Shown here: one piece after another, positions 30,400-43,128 of the stretch | Layout of the letters: every line of letters starts with the position of its first letter | Numbering within the stretch: the stretch's first letter is position 1 | From: Dendrophyllia cribrosa | Lineage: Eukaryota > Cnidaria > Anthozoa > Scleractinia > Dendrophylliidae | Reading direction: 5' to 3' | Assembly: GCA_024195265.1 (NCBI GenBank) | Contig: JAJLRJ010000014.1 | Location: forward strand, 21,179,480-21,243,479 | Length of the DNA: 64,000 nt | Notes under the pieces: model-generated | Databases searched by the model: none | What the model saw: the letters and a program-made list of their open reading frames with translations, nothing else | What the model was told of the DNA's origin: nothing | Program-made: the position numbers and the translations under genes

Positions 30400-30857
30400 T
30401 TAAAGTGCATATGAAGTAATTTTTTATTTTGTCTTTTTTTGGAGGCTATTATGCCTTTATTTCGAAATGATAAAAGAAATTTGTCAGAGAAAAATTTAAG
30501 GCCTCTTTTTTGCCGTCCAAAGTAGCACAATTTGCAGAAATCAGTGTCCCGGAGACTGGGAACGAGGTTTCGAAATCCACTGTGTTGATGACGTAGAAAA
30601 TACTTGAGATTCGTTTCTTCAAAAGAATGCCGCCATGATACTCGTGAGTTGAAGTATTTTCTACGTCACAGCCTTGTAATACAATAGCTTTGGCCGCGCG
30701 CTCGATAGAGACACTTTCTGGCGGAAAATGCAAAACTTTCAAGCCGAATAATTTCACAATGGGAAGGATCTTTTCGATGAAACCCACAAATTTAGATAAA
30801 GAAAGTAAAGCACTATCAAACCATGGAAATATTTTTTTTACTTCATATGCACTTTAA
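30400..30857. mobile_element. TTAA-ended MITE with AAGTGCATATGAAGTAA ends
   Basis: TTAAAGTGCATATGAAGTAA at the left is matched by TTACTTCATATGCACTTTAA at the right. The 112-codon minus-strand ORF (30449-30787) lies wholly inside and is probably incidental. Confidence 0.85.
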
Positions 30858-33800
30858 AACTTTTAGAGGTTAGCAAGATAGACTCTGTAACGTGTTCTCT
30901 GTTTTGGATGCCCATATCTTCGATGTTATGTCGAATTAGCTCATTCCATTACAGTTGAACAGAAATTATTAGTGGCACATTCAATATCAGTAGTCAAAAT
31001 TAGGCTTAATAATTTGCGTCAAAAGACTGCTGTTATTTTGGAATGTAAATATTATGCAAATTAGGTAATGTGATTCGGTACGGCCACAGATTCCTGGGAA
31101 AACTGTGAACAAAATCGAGAACACTTCATACTGGTAATGGTATAAGACAGGTCCGGAAGGCAACAGCAAAACATATCTGCTTGGCCTTTGCTGAATATTT
31201 GATTAATTTTATACTAGTACCCAGTCTCCTATAAAATGAAATCCTTTTATCACACCTTTCCTTATTTTAAAAAGGCCAATTAAATACACGATGTAACCTA
31301 ACAAAAGTAAAATTATAAACCTTTTTTTTTTATTGAACAATTACACGCTTTTACATTTACATTTGTAAAGAGAGAATTGACAAATTAACAGGATGACAGT
31401 GACAAAAGCAAAAACATGGGAATAGCTATATACAAAGGCAATAAAGTAAGCAAATAGAATCTAGTTATGCTTTTCCAAAAAAAGGTTGTTTTAGAACAAA
31501 GCCAGAAAAGATGAACAAGTGTCTCGGTTTCTTCTTTACAGAATGAGCATCGTGGATCATCTTTTATACCAATTTTTGTCAGGAAGTCGTTTGTTGGAAT
31601 TCGTCTGTGCAGGAGTTTGAATTGGAATTCTATATGTCTAACATTTTTTGTACATTTGGAGGCCAATAAAAAGGCAGCATCCCACTGGTAATTATCATTG
31701 CTACTTACGTTGCAATCATTAAGCCATTTTTGCTGACTTTGGGATGGAGCGGAGTTTTCATTGTAATAAGTTTGTTATATACAAGTCTACTTGCATTTGA
31801 TGTTTTTATTAACTTTGTCAAGAGGCTTTCATGTTCAGGGTCGTTGTTAGGTAGGGAATTAAGGTTGCATTTTTTCCGGAGAGTGTTTAGTGCAGAAACT
31901 ATTCCATAGTAGGCTAGAGGCTTTACGTTTATATTGTATTTTGTCTTGACTTCAGGTAGAGTAAGGAAGTTATTGTTGCAATCTTTTAAGTATTTGACCT
32001 TTCTTATACCTTTCATCTGCCATTCTTTATAAAAAATAGGGCGTCCACCAATTCTGATGAGGGAGTTGTGCCATAAGCTTAACTCTTGAAACTGGCTTTC
32101 GGAGGTTACACACTCTTCAAAATTGATTTCTGACCAGATTGAGAGGATTTCTTTTATAAAACTGTCCGATGTCTTAAAAATCTCGTCTGTGTCTTCCTTG
32201 TTGAGCTTCCTTGTTGCCTTTGAAAGGTAAACTGTAGCCAAACTTTTCAAGTTCTAGGTCAAAGAAGAGTTTCCATTTCCCTTTGTTTTCTATATCCAAG
32301 TATTTCTTAATCCACGTGGCCTTGAGCGATTTATTGAAAGACTGGATGTCAATCATTTTGAGACCCCCGTCTGAATAGTCATTAATCAGTATGTTTCGTT
32401 TGATTTTGTCTCCTTTACCATTCCAAATAAATTTATAAAAAAGTTTGTTTACCTCTTTAATAATATGAACGTTTGTACACAAAGGTGTCAGAATGTAGAC
32501 GAGTTGGGAGGCGACTAAGCTTTTCAAAACTGTTATTTTTCCAATAAGAGTTAGTCTACGGAGTTTCCAGCAGCTCAATATATGCTGAACTTTTTCTAGT
32601 TTTTCTTTATAATTTAAGCTTACCGTTGTTTTAGGATCTAAAGAGAGCCACACACCTAGAGTTTTAACTTTAGTTGTTTGCCATTTAAAATTTCGTTCCG
32701 AAGTAGAACTTCATCTTTTCTGCTATTTTTTCCAATCCATAATGCTTCTGTTTTCTTGTTATTGAGTCTGAGACCAGAAACTTTGCTGAAATCATCTAGT
32801 AAGTCTATAGAGGCCGTTAGAGATTCTTTTGATCCATCCAATATTAGGGTCGTATCATCTGCATATTGACTTAACTTAATTTCTTGTTGGTTTACATGGA
32901 TGCCCTTAATGTCTTTGTTCTTCCTGATTGCTTTGGCTAGAATTTCAACTGAGAGAACGAAAAGGTACGGTGATAAGGGGCAGCCTTGCCTAACTCCTCT
33001 TTTGATATTGAAAAAGTTGCTTGCCCAGCCGTTATTTAAAACACAGCTTTCTGCATTGCTGTAAAAGCATTTAACCCACTTTATAATACTCGGACCGAAA
33101 CCGAAATATTGGAGAGTTTTTAACATAAAAGGCCATTCTAGCGTATCGAATGCTTTTTCAAAGTCTAAAAATAAAAGTAAACCGGGGATGTTTTTCTCTT
33201 TAGCAAAACAGATAACGCTATCAATTAGTTGGATGTTTTCTCCTATAAATCTTCCTTTTATGAAACCAGTCTGATCGCTGTTAACTAGATCAGAGAGAAC
33301 AGCTTTCAAGCGGTTTGCTATTGACTTTGCTGCTATTTTGTAATCGCAATTAAGAAGAGTTAAAGGTCTCCAGTTTTTAATGTAGTATGGCTCTGCGTCT
33401 TTCTTGGGAATGAGTTTGATTATTCCTCTTCTCTGTGTGATTGAGAATTGACCTGTTTCGTATGAATAGTTGAGTGCCTTAATCAATGTAGCAGATATAT
33501 CCTTCCAAAATATTCTATAAAACGCGGCCGGTAATCCATCGGATCCCGGAGTTTTTCCAGACTCCATAGCAGTGAGAGCCGCAAGGCATTCTTTTTCAGT
33601 TAACAAACCCTCGCACGATCTTTGTTCTTCCTCTTTTAAGACGGTGTCATTTTCGTACTTAAAGAATTGAGACGTGTTACATGAATTGTTTGTGTTGAGA
33701 TTGGATGCATAGAGGTTCGTGTAGAAAGATTCACATTCAGAGAGTATATTCTTATTTGAGGTGACAAAATCATTTTCATTGATTTTAAGTTGGCTAATAA

Positions 33801-33959
33801 TCCCTTGCTTATAGTGTCTTTTTTCTAGATTGAGGAAATATTTCGTATTTTTTTCTCCTTCGTTAATTGGTTTTTGATCTCAGTATTGCTCCTTGGGTTC
33901 GGAATTCAATTATTTTCTCTAGCTGGCTTCTTTGTTCATTAAGTTGTTCCATGAGATCT

Positions 33960-34140
33960 GAATTACATACATACATACATAATCTTTATTTACCCACGGT
34001 TTCTCCATTCATACATAATGCTCTTCCTGAGAGCCGTGCCTATAAATTACCTAATTTATTAGAAAATACGAAATAAAATTGATAAGTTAACTAAGGTAAT
34101 AAAAATGTAAAAACAAGGTCACTAAGTTAATTTTATTTGT
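33960..34140. mobile_element. Short insertion with CATACATACATA start inside the LINE
   Basis: An ATACATACATACATAATC microsatellite followed by TTTATTTACCCACGG and AT-rich sequence interrupts the stretch between endonuclease and reverse transcriptase. The LINE coding sequence resumes on both sides. Likely a short retroelement tail; borders are approximate. Confidence 0.5.
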
Positions 34141-34993
34141 ACTCAAAATTTCTTCTCAAAATGTATCATTTAATTATGTTTTTAAAAGCTGTAACGTTCG
34201 GCTGAGTTTTAGCATTACTGGGGAGGCTATTTTGCGTTCCACTGATACTGTTGTTATCAATCTCCTTTTCCAATCTGGAAATTGATCGTTCTAATTCCGC
34301 TTCACGTTGTTTTGTGTTTTTCTTTTTGGCCGCGGCATATTTGAAGGATTTCTCTCGTATTTTAAGCTTAATCATATCCCAAAGAAGTGCGGGGTTGACC
34401 GAGTCGTCTTCCTTGTATTCGTCATGGGTCTCTTGAATTACTGTTTTAACAAGATTTACATAAGCTGTTTCGCTTAAAAAAAACGTATTTAGTTTCCAGA
34501 AGCCTGGTCCCCTTGGGTTTGAGTGTACCGATAAATGTAATGTGATCATTGAGTGGTCGGTTTTGTAACCTGGAAGAATATCAGCGAGAGTAGTATTTCC
34601 TATTAAATGTTGGCTTACTAAGAAGAAATCGAGTCTACAGTGAATGTTTGGTTGCCGCTGTCTCCATGTATATCTCTTGTTGTCTGTGTTCAGTATTCTC
34701 CAAACATCTAGCAAATCTAGGTTCTCCGAATATTCCTGAATGATCTTTAAACTATTTTGGTGAGTTTTAGCAAGGCCACCCCTCTTGTCTTTCTCAATGT
34801 CAAGTACAAGATTGAAGTCACCGCCTATAACTATGTCTTCACATCTAAAAGTTTGGAGGTGATCAAAAAAATTTTGAAAACATAGCGGATTATCTTCGTT
34901 TGGAGCGTAGATATTTGCGAGAGTTAAAAATTGTTCATCGGCTTTTATGTCACTGATAATAAACCTGCCTAAGGGGTCGATGTAGAGCCTCTG

Positions 34994-35151
34994 CAGGGGC
35001 GGATCTAGGGGGAGGGTGCAGGGGGTGCGCACCCCCCCTGAGATGACCTAGTCTGCGTTGTTCGCTTTTAAAATTTGTTTACGTCACCCTTCAGTTACGT
35101 CATTCCTTAGAGGTGCACCCCCTCCTAAGAAAAATCCTGGATCCGCCCCTG
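34994..35151. mobile_element. MITE nested in the LINE endonuclease, 5-bp TSD
   Basis: A 158-bp element with CAGGGGCGGATC and GATCCGCCCCTG ends, flanked by CTCTG on both sides (34989-34993 and 35152-35156). Removing it joins two parts of the LINE endonuclease reading frame (NNNFNLQIQ and LYIDPLGRF), which dates the MITE as younger than the LINE. Confidence 0.92.
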
Positions 35152-35560
35152 CTCTGGATTTGCAGATTGAAATTGTTATTAAATAGAAAACAGACTCCTG
35201 CTGTGTTGCTTTTATATGAACTAAAGACAGCTTGATAGCCCCATTCTGACATCCATAAGTGATTTGTGTTTTCAGTACAATGGCCCTCTTGTAGCATGCA
35301 AATTGATGGGTTTTTAGTTCAAAGCCAATTAAACATCTCTCTTCTTTTGGTGTCATCTCTAAGTCCCCTGGCATTTAGCGAAAAAATTTTCAGTGTCATG
35401 ATTATAAACCTGATGGCAGTATTAATTAAGGAAAAATTCAAGTGTTCCCATTTTGCATAAAAAAATTTGCCCAAAAAATACTCATGACGGGTCACGTGAC
35501 CTAATTTACACACGTCAATCTTGCCAGATTGATAATATTTACACACTCATCAGTCTTGCA

Positions 35561-36184
35561 GAGTTTGACCTTGTTATGATCAAAGCCTAAGAAGATAGAC
35601 CATCCCTCTTATGAATAAGGTTCTTTCAAAAAAGAGAACAGAGTACAGTTATAAGCAAGAATATTTACGAATATTTAAGAAAAGTTACAAACCGTCGACG
35701 TGAGAGAAACTATTACCGCTCTTTAAACTGTCGATGACATCTTTTCCACGATTGCCTCAGTGTTCAGCGCTTTGTTACACTTGCATCTGAATTTAGAAGA
35801 GACAAGAAAAAATCATGGCCTGAATTAAAGTGCTTTCTGGTTTATTTTGGAGTAACCGACTTGCATTGTTTTTCATTTGATATTTTCTTTCGTTTTTCCC
35901 AACAAAAGGCGCGAAATCCATTCCTCTGAAACGGCATAGGGAACCCACGCGTTTATTTAGAATGATCATAGTGGACTTATACGTGATGTTGCGTTTCAAT
36001 CCAAATGTGCCGTTGCTTTTGTGCTGTTGAATGACCGGTGTTGAATAACCGAAATCAGCTTATGCGGGATTTATAGCAGCTACAACGGTCCGATCAAATC
36101 CGTTGACACGATTTCGAAACGATCGTGTCTGTTATTTTTTTAAAGTGCACCCAACCCCAAATTTTTTTTGCTCAATCAACTCTA
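35561..36184. other. Gap, nothing recognised
   Basis: No ORF, RNA gene or paired repeat found. Confidence 0.45.
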
Positions 36185-36556
36185 TGTACGTTGAAAAGTT
36201 GAATAGTTAAATATTTCTTGTTTTTAACGTCGCGTTAGTGAGTTATTGAGATTTGAATTTACACTGAATGCTAATTAGATTACGTAAATTCATGAATCAT
36301 TTATTATACAACTACTTGTTTTTACCTCCAAGTAATATTTTTTACGAATAAATTGACTATCCACAGTTTATATTTAGTGTTTCTCAAATTGATATTCCTT
36401 AAGTTGTATACTGCGTATTGTTAATTGACGTAGAAATGATGGCAAAATCCCGAATTTACGTCATCTAATTAGCATTTTGGTAATTCAAATCTCTATAACT
36501 CACTAACGCGACGTTAAAAACAAGAAATATTTAACTATTCAACTTTTCAACGTACA
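36185..36556. mobile_element. Foldback MITE, 372 bp
   Basis: Inverted arms of about 75 bp: TGTACGTTGAAAAGTTGAAT at the left and ATTCAACTTTTCAACGTACA at the right, enclosing AACGTCGCGTTAGTGAGTTA and its complement. No coding content. Confidence 0.88.
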
Positions 36557-39100
36557 TCAGCCGTTATGCGGCATGATCTCGTATTTCGGCGTCTGGAAAT
36601 GGGGAGAAGAGAAAATTGACACTCTCTTTCTTAACCGTTAAAGGGACACTGTCACGGATGCGCATGCGCGGCCCAGGCTCACTTCCGGTCTACTTGAAAA
36701 CATTTGGACGACATTATGGATCTTGAAATCGGTGGCGGAAAATGCTCATTTTCAGCGTAATATGCAATGATTTTCAAAACTCCAGACATGTTTTATGGTG
36801 GAAGGGAAATAGTTATTTAACTGTGGCTGAAAAAGTCGCCGATTGCATGGATTTTTGGGACGCAAATCGCCTCCGAGTTTTGTCGATCTCAAACCGAGTG
36901 TTTTGCCTTGAAACCGTGACTCTTATGAAGGGAAAACAGTGACGACAAAGGAAAACCCCAAAGGACAAAAGATACACCAGAGGTGAGTTTAATAGTGTCA
37001 ATTTATTGAATTAATGTCTAAATTTCACTTTATTTTCCGTTGGAAATCTCATTATTTTTTCCCCATACAACGTCTTATAAAGCGCTCAAATTTTCAACGG
37101 CCGCCGTGTAATACCGCTTTCAATACCGCTTTCATTGAAGGGTCACGTCCCGACTCAAACACCGCTAATAATTTTAAATTCTTTGCTTTTCCATGACGTG
37201 AGCAATATTCCAGCGATGACAAGTGTACCGTGTGGACAGAATCGGAGCAAGTTTCGTAGTCTGCGATGAATTTCGCTTCATGCCATGGCTAAAAAATTGT
37301 ATCCTCGAAATAACCATGTTTATGGGATTTCAACCACTCTTTCATCGCTCTTTTCGGCGTACCAAATATCCGTTTCCGTCTCGAGTTTCTTCGTTCAGTG
37401 CATTACATACATTTCAACATCTAATCGTGGATAGAACCCGGGAAGGGGGGGGGGGGGGGGGGGGAGGGGGGGGACTCCGATATAGAAATGACGGGGGTGC
37501 TCGTCGTACCTTTTAGGAGTCAAAATTTGTAGATTGGTACCGCTTAGGGTGCTAAAATCTAAAATGACCAGCGTTAGAATTATCGCGGTAACTTTTAGGG
37601 TATTGCGCCGAAAAAATATGACAGAATACGACATGTGTTGTCTCCCCCCCCCCCCCCCCAACAGGGGGGATAGACGCTTGCAAGCGATTTGTTTCGAATT
37701 GATCGACGCATAACTCAGTACAGTGTCAGTAACCTGATGATCTTCCTGGATTGCTGTTCACCTCAGATAACGGCTTACGCACTGCAACTATTTACTTCGT
37801 TTTCCGTTACTGGGCCTACGGAAGTTTAAGTGAGACAAACTGCCTCGTGAAAACACAGCCATTACCATCAAAAACAGTGTTTTTTATAAAGCCTTGCTTT
37901 ATAATTCTCCCTTTAAAAGATATTTACTGATTCTTGTGTCGCTATGAAAGTACACCTTTTGCCTTCATTACCAAGCAATACATCTTTTCACTGGCGTCAC
38001 AAAATCGTTCGTTAAAATTTCAAAAACAATCAAGGTAATGTTTTTAAGCATATTTCTTGTTTGAGCTTAAAAAATGCTAGGTGTTTTGGCAGCGTGGTAT
38101 TTCCTGACATAATCTCCGAGCGTAACAAAATTTCTTGACCTCTTGTATGTTACCGTGTTCATACATATAGCCAGTTGTTGCGGCTTTTTACGGCTGGGCG
38201 CTCGACTTCCGCGAAAACGATTTGCACAACTTCGTCTCTGAATTTAAGCAATAATCCAAAATCTTGTAGAAACACCGTGTAAACTTGAAGAAAAACAACT
38301 TAACGCTAATTGTTTATGCGCATCCTTTACTGTGCACGCAATTCATGTCGCAACGCCATGCTACATCATGCAAGAGCGCGCGCGCAAGAGAAAAAATCTA
38401 AGCACATAAAGGGTTCGTTGCCGTTGCGATAACTTTGCTTTGATTTAACTCGCTTAGATGGTCGGTGACCCCTGATTTTTTTTTTATAGATAATTTTTTT
38501 GCCAGTTCTCGACAGATTGTGAAAAATTGAACAAAAAATCAATGTAGGAAGTTTAAATTTTTTCCATCAGTTTTTCTACCCGCGCGACATCGAATCCTGC
38601 CAACTTGGACAACTTGCGGCTGTCAGAGTTTGCAAATGCTGTCGTTTAAAGATTAAATTTACTTTAAGGAACGTCACCAGTTGAATGAATTTGCTGGACA
38701 GACCTATTCGCAAAAATTTGGGAAAGAAAGTTGCATTTTAGAGATTCATTTGCAATATTTTTAGACTAACAGACATTGGGGTCACTCACATCCCGTAAGG
38801 AAGACCAATTTTTTCAAAATTAGGGTCGCCTTTCAGATATCTTATCTCGGAAACGAAGTCGGTGACCCCCCTCATCAAGAAGAAGATTTTCGCGCGAACG
38901 TCCTTAATTCGCGCATTCGAACAATAAAACAAGTCAAATGAATTTCAATTCGAACAAAGGAATGTTGTTTTCGCCAAAACGCTATTGATCATCCTGCATC
39001 AGAGACGAATGCAACCGCGACGCATGCGGGCTATGATATCTCGGAAACATCTATGTAAATTGTGACTCCGCAATTTTTAAACGAGACTTGAAGTTTCGAC
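36557..39100. other. Long gene-free stretch with homopolymer tracts
   Basis: Contains a TTAAAGGGACACTGTCACG end at 36,635 with no found partner. A G-tract lies at 37,444-37,470 and a C-tract at 37,647-37,660; they bracket a repeat-like block. Sequences of the type TCGGTGACCCC recur at 38,460 and 38,860. No supported exon. Confidence 0.5.
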
Positions 39101-39109
39101 GTTAAAAAC

Positions 39110-39800
39110 TAAATTCTCGGAATATCGAAGTTTAAAGCTTGCAATCACGAGTAGCGCAAATCTTACTCTAGTTTATTTTGAAAGTCATAAAGAACTCACA
39201 AATGTTCCCGTCAAAAACAATTTTCGACTTCGACCTGAGAGCACTGTTGGTCCTACAGCGTTTAAAATTTCAAGTTTTTCGGAAAAATTCGGCACGACAG
39301 TGGATCAAATTCAGTGGCAGAGAAAAGAAACCGCTTTCGGCGTCAGTTAGAGCTTACTGCGCCAATGTATACGCTTTTTGGAAAGATGTTTTGTTGTTTG
39401 TCTGACGAATTCTAGGAGTACCCGAAAGGGAGCGAACCTTGTCGGTTTTGCATTGCCGGTCGCCTTTTTATGACAAAACAGTATGAGTTCTATTAGCACA
39501 CAATAAAGTTGTTAAACACAATTTCTTTAGAATATATAGTGATCTTTGAGAAAGAACTTACCATGTCCGATTCGATATTGTAATGCTGGAACACACATTT
39601 AGTATTTTGTCTTTTTTTTCTTAAATTGCAAAACAGTTATTTTCTGAGATAGACTTTTATACCTTTAGCCGACACACCCTAATTACGCCTCAGCTTAAAA
39701 ACAAAAAAAGTGGTTATTTAAAAACAAAACACCATCTGAATACGTGCGGAGCCCGACTTCCGTTTGAGTACTATAAAGTAAGTTGATAATCTTCCTGAAT
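39110..39800. repeat. Duplicated segment A (partner 45,635-45,830 and 46,765-47,180)
   Basis: Sequence such as AAAGCTTGCAATCACGAGT, TGTCGGTTTTGCATTGCCGG and TAATGCTGGAACACACATTT recurs in the same order at 45.6-47.2 kb. In both copies a plus-strand AATAAA (39,503 and 46,857), a minus-strand GGACATG|GTAAGT donor and a minus-strand TATA box are kept. Confidence 0.8.
39654..39661 (-). promoter_or_regulatory. Candidate TATA box (copy A)
   Basis: TATAAAAG on the minus strand, about 92 bp before a minus-strand ATG|GTAAGT at 39562. The paralogous segment keeps TATAAAGG at 47026-47033 with the same spacing to its ATG|GTAAGT at 46919. Conservation of both signals suggests a duplicated promoter plus first exon; no downstream coding exon was found. 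Confidence 0.4.
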
Positions 39801-40015
39801 TACTGTTTACCGGTCTCGTCCAATAAGAGAACGGCTATTATTATCAATACACGCGGCCAAATAAGAAACTGCCTTCGAGAAAACACGCGTGAGTGGCGGG
39901 CGATATTGAATTTGACGGGCTGCAAACGCATTTACGGCCCTGTTTCTGTTAAACATTTTTTCTTATTAAATGAATTTGTACGATTTGGCCTTGTGTATTG
40001 ATAATAATGATAATT

Positions 40016-40143
40016 ACATGACTTTTGGAGGGCATATAGTTTATTTGTGTCCCTCGTAGCATCATTTGCACCCTCGCTCCGCTCGGGCGCAAATGATGCT
40101 ACTCGGGCCACAAATAAACTATATGCCCTCCAAAAGTCATGTG
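40016..40143. mobile_element. 128-bp near-perfect hairpin
   Basis: CATGACTTTTGGAGGGCATA at the left is matched by TATGCCCTCCAAAAGTCATG at the right, with complementarity continuing through GTAGCATCATTTGC to a small CTCCGC loop. Very short foldback element or MITE, in a segment whose paralogue at 47 kb lacks it. Confidence 0.85.
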
Positions 40144-40720
40144 ATTGTCCTATTGTACTACAGCTCGAAGGGCTCTACATCGCCAAAAACAACATCCAAA
40201 TTTACTTCGTTTTCCGTTTTAGCCAAGAGAAAATAATCGATCATTCTCTCTTGGTTTTGTAAACAAGGGCCACTAAAGACTACTTTGTTCTCCTTAATCC
40301 TAAATACTGCTAGCTGAGTTGCAGGGATTTTGCGTAATTAATAAATGCAGCGAAGAAACGAACAAATGGTTTTTAATCCGTCTCACAAGATGAAGACAAC
40401 GGATCGAAGAAAAGCAGAGTAATATAGCCAATATTGTGGAGGTTTTTTTATTGTATTTTTTTAAGCCCAGGAGCCTACGATTTAAACTTTAGCTATTTCT
40501 GGGCCCCCTTGGCTGCTTAAGAGCCAGCTTAAGAATGTTCGAGGTAGTCTCTAGTCCTATCCCGGGTAACTCGGAAGAGTAAATAATGCGCGGCAACGCG
40601 CGCGACGCATGGAGTTTCTAGCTTTTCACGGGATGCGTGATTCAGCGCTTTAAAGTAACTCAGTAACCTGATAATCTTCCTGAATTGCTGTTCACCTTCG
40701 CACTACAACTCAGAAGATTG
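40144..40720. other. Gap, nothing recognised
   Basis: No supported feature. Confidence 0.4.
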
Positions 40721-41660
40721 TTTGGTTTGTCACGTCACAAACCGGTCACAGTCACAGTTGCTTCAAGTAAGTTGTAACACTGAACGATTTCTTCAAGCAA
40801 GCTACCGACCATGAATAAAATGTTCAAAACAGAAACGAGTCCGTTTGCATCATTACATAAATGTTCTGTTTTTTCTGCAGTGTATAAAAAATATACCTAA
40901 TATTCAAATCATTTGGTTTTCCGCCTCGGCGACGTGGCAACTATGAATTGCTAATAAATTTCATCCAATTAGAAACGAGCGGGCTTAATATCCGCCAGAC
41001 GACTTGTTTTGCGTGCACAAAGCTCATACTTAACTACCATTCCTAAAACTTCCGTTTCAACGCTAAGGCTACTTCTGTTATGAAAATTACTTTTGGTACC
41101 GAACCTTGCCAGCTAATTCGTGCTTTAGTGTATACCATTGTACTCGCTGTGTTGCAGTGAAAATAGTAAAAAGCTGTTCAGTTCAACGTTTTCTCGATGG
41201 CAACAACAATCGAACGAATGATTTCCAATCCATCTTCTGACGAGGTGAAAACTAAGGACAACGGCCAGCAAAGGTATCTATACGTATTTTATATATTTTT
41301 TGGTCTATTCGGAAATTGAACTTTATTTTAACCGTTAGGGGACCAAGGAGGATGGAGCTTTTACGTCATGCAAGTTCTGCATTTATTTTCTTGGTAAAAC
41401 ATTTTGAAAGAAAAAGAAAAATTACCGGTAGTGAGTATGAAATTTTACTTAAAATCTACATACAAAGAAATATTTTTTCCCTCAATCACGATGAATAGCG
41501 AAGTTAAAGAAATTAGGCTAATATAATTAAAAACCTGAAACGCCAAAAAAGAAATTAAATATAGCAATGTGTTTAAAAAGACAAGAAAAGAATTAGTTTG
41601 GGTTTTCATAAATTAACGTGACATTCACTTTCCATCGGCTTTATCTGACTAACAGCCATT
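40721..41660 (+). repeat. Duplicated segment A2 (partner 49,250-50,110)
   Basis: Begins with the TTCAAGTAAGTTGTAACACTG unit that occurs three more times at 48.4-49.5 kb. It continues through a possible acceptor GTGTTGCAG and an ATG at 41,197 opening MATTIERMISNPSSDEV, which ends at AGCAAAG|GTATCT (41,273). The copy at 49,673 reads MATRIERMISNPSSDEV with the same donor. The shared reading suggests a duplicated small exon; its gene is unknown. Confidence 0.55.
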
Positions 41661-42229
41661 AGCCATCAACCAAAAAAAAAAATTGCAATATATTTAGGTG
41701 ACAGAAAATTTTAGACGACGGAATCTCTCAGTCCTGTCCGAAAATCCAAGCTGAACTTTTTTTGCAAACAAAACTGCTGAAGCAAGAAAGCAAAAGATAT
41801 TAATATTCCCATCAGTGGTACAAAATTTCGAGGTAACATTTTTACTGAAAAACAACAATTATATTCGAATATCTGAAGCAATTATAACTTTCCATTTTCG
41901 CGTTGCTGAAATTCCGGCCTGATCGCAGGTTACAAAAAGATCCGTTTAGTGATCTTGTTAATGAATTCACAGCGCGTGATTTCAAGTTACACGTATAGAA
42001 GACCTTAAACCTTACGAAGGGTTGGAAGTTTTCGAATAAACGATCGATCCCACTCCGGAAGCAACGTGTGGCTAAATTTGTAAACTTGTTAACATGCAAC
42101 ACAGATAACATCTTTGTCCAATCAGAGTGCGTCTTTCAACAATATGGTTCAGCAGCCTGGTGGTTCAGTTTGAAAACAACAGCAAACGGCCGCAATGCAC
42201 CGATCGCAGCGAGCCAATGAAGCTCCAGT

Positions 42230-42480
42230 TAGCATACCTAGTAAAGGTGAGCTCGCGAGTTGAGTGAGGAACACACTTAGCTCACTTGCTGCAGCAGCTG
42301 TACCACCGAGATAAATTCCTCGCGGCACTTGCTTTGACAGAAGAGGGAGGCTGCAAACCTGGGCTGCAAAGAGATGTCAGCGCATTCGTAAGGCGCGTGA
42401 TCTTCCTCAAGTGGTCAAGTGGTAAAGGTGTGTTCCGATTTTTAAGTATTTTCCAGAATGGGGAAACTGAACGCTTACAC
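42230..42480 (+). pseudogene. Gene fragment related to 52,190-52,390
   Basis: An open frame (42286-42543) reads SGKGVFRFLSIFQNGE; a second frame at 52183-52392 reads LGKGVFRFLGILQTEE, with surrounding DNA also alike. The flank AAATTCCTCGCGGCACTTGCTT resembles AAATTCCTCACGGCACTTGC at 51,742. I do not recognise the family; these may be remnants of one duplicated gene or repeat. Confidence 0.35.
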
Positions 42481-42496
42481 ACCATTGCCTCAAGTA

Positions 42497-43128
42497 TACC
42501 GTATACCGTAAATGATCTAATAAACGCCCGGGGCGTCTATTAAATTTTGGGGGTCGTAGGGGGGGAGCGTTAAATAGATATGAGGCGTTTATTAGAGAGA
42601 GGCGTTTATTTCACTTAAACTGTAACAACGTCAACAAAACAAATAAGCTAGACTCGTAGTTTGCTCGCGGAGTAAGATCGAAAACGAAGTTTGTGAGTAA
42701 AAGACTTATGTAATCTGCGCTATTACAAAGCCTAAAGATGTTCATAGTTCAATAACGATATCTTCATTGTCATCGGGGTCAACCATGTTGGCATCGGTGG
42801 CCTCTTCGATGCTGGAAAGGGTTTGGGAGGTTGGGCTCATCCAATTCGGAGAGTTGTGCTTGTAGCTGCTCCGATCCCGCTTCACAAGGTTGGCCTTTCT
42901 TGAAGCAATGAATCACTGAATCTTCAGAGCCACCAAGATTGAGATTGAGCATTTCCTTGTTTTTTTGAGGCGATTCTTTCGGGGGGGAGGGGGGGGGGGG
43001 CCGTCTATTAGACACGGGGCGTTTATTAGAGGGGAGCGTCTAATATAAACTTCACACCTCAGGGGGGCGTTTATTAGATACAAGGCGTTTATTTGAGAGT
43101 GGGCGTTTATTAGATCATTTATGGTAAA
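42497..43128. mobile_element. Element with GGGCGTTTATTAGA subterminal repeats
   Basis: Ends TAAATGATCTAATAAACGCC and GGCGTTTATTAGATCATTTA are inverted. At least seven GGCGTTTATTAGA-like copies cluster within 100 bp or so of the ends, as for transposase-binding subterminal repeats. The middle, minus strand, encodes an acidic tail (MVDPDDNEDIVIEL, near 42,785), which could be a transposase C-terminus remnant. Confidence 0.75.

Larger units (their letters stand above)
31320..35560 (-). pseudogene. Decayed L1-like non-LTR retrotransposon
   Basis: Reading on the minus strand: apurinic-type endonuclease start (MTLKIFSLNARGLRDD near 35,400), endonuclease core (IVIGGDFNLVLD, LDFFLVSQHL, YKTDHSMI; 34166-35032), reverse transcriptase (GSDGLPAAFYRIFWK, PISLFSV-free core FLDFEKAFDTLEW, RGVRQGCPLSPYLF, SQYADDTTLIL; 32656-33606), then C-terminal region 31385-32653 with a CxxC-type RCSFCKEETETLVHLFW motif. 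A poly(A)-like tail (T run on the plus strand) sits at 31321-31331. The frame is broken by a stop after FNWL near 35,320, several frameshifts and two insertions, so it is dead. The 5' end is probably truncated. Confidence 0.93.

Noticed and set aside
30449..30787. 112-codon minus-strand ORF as a gene
   Set aside because: It lies wholly between the inverted ends of a TTAA MITE and has no recognisable domain.
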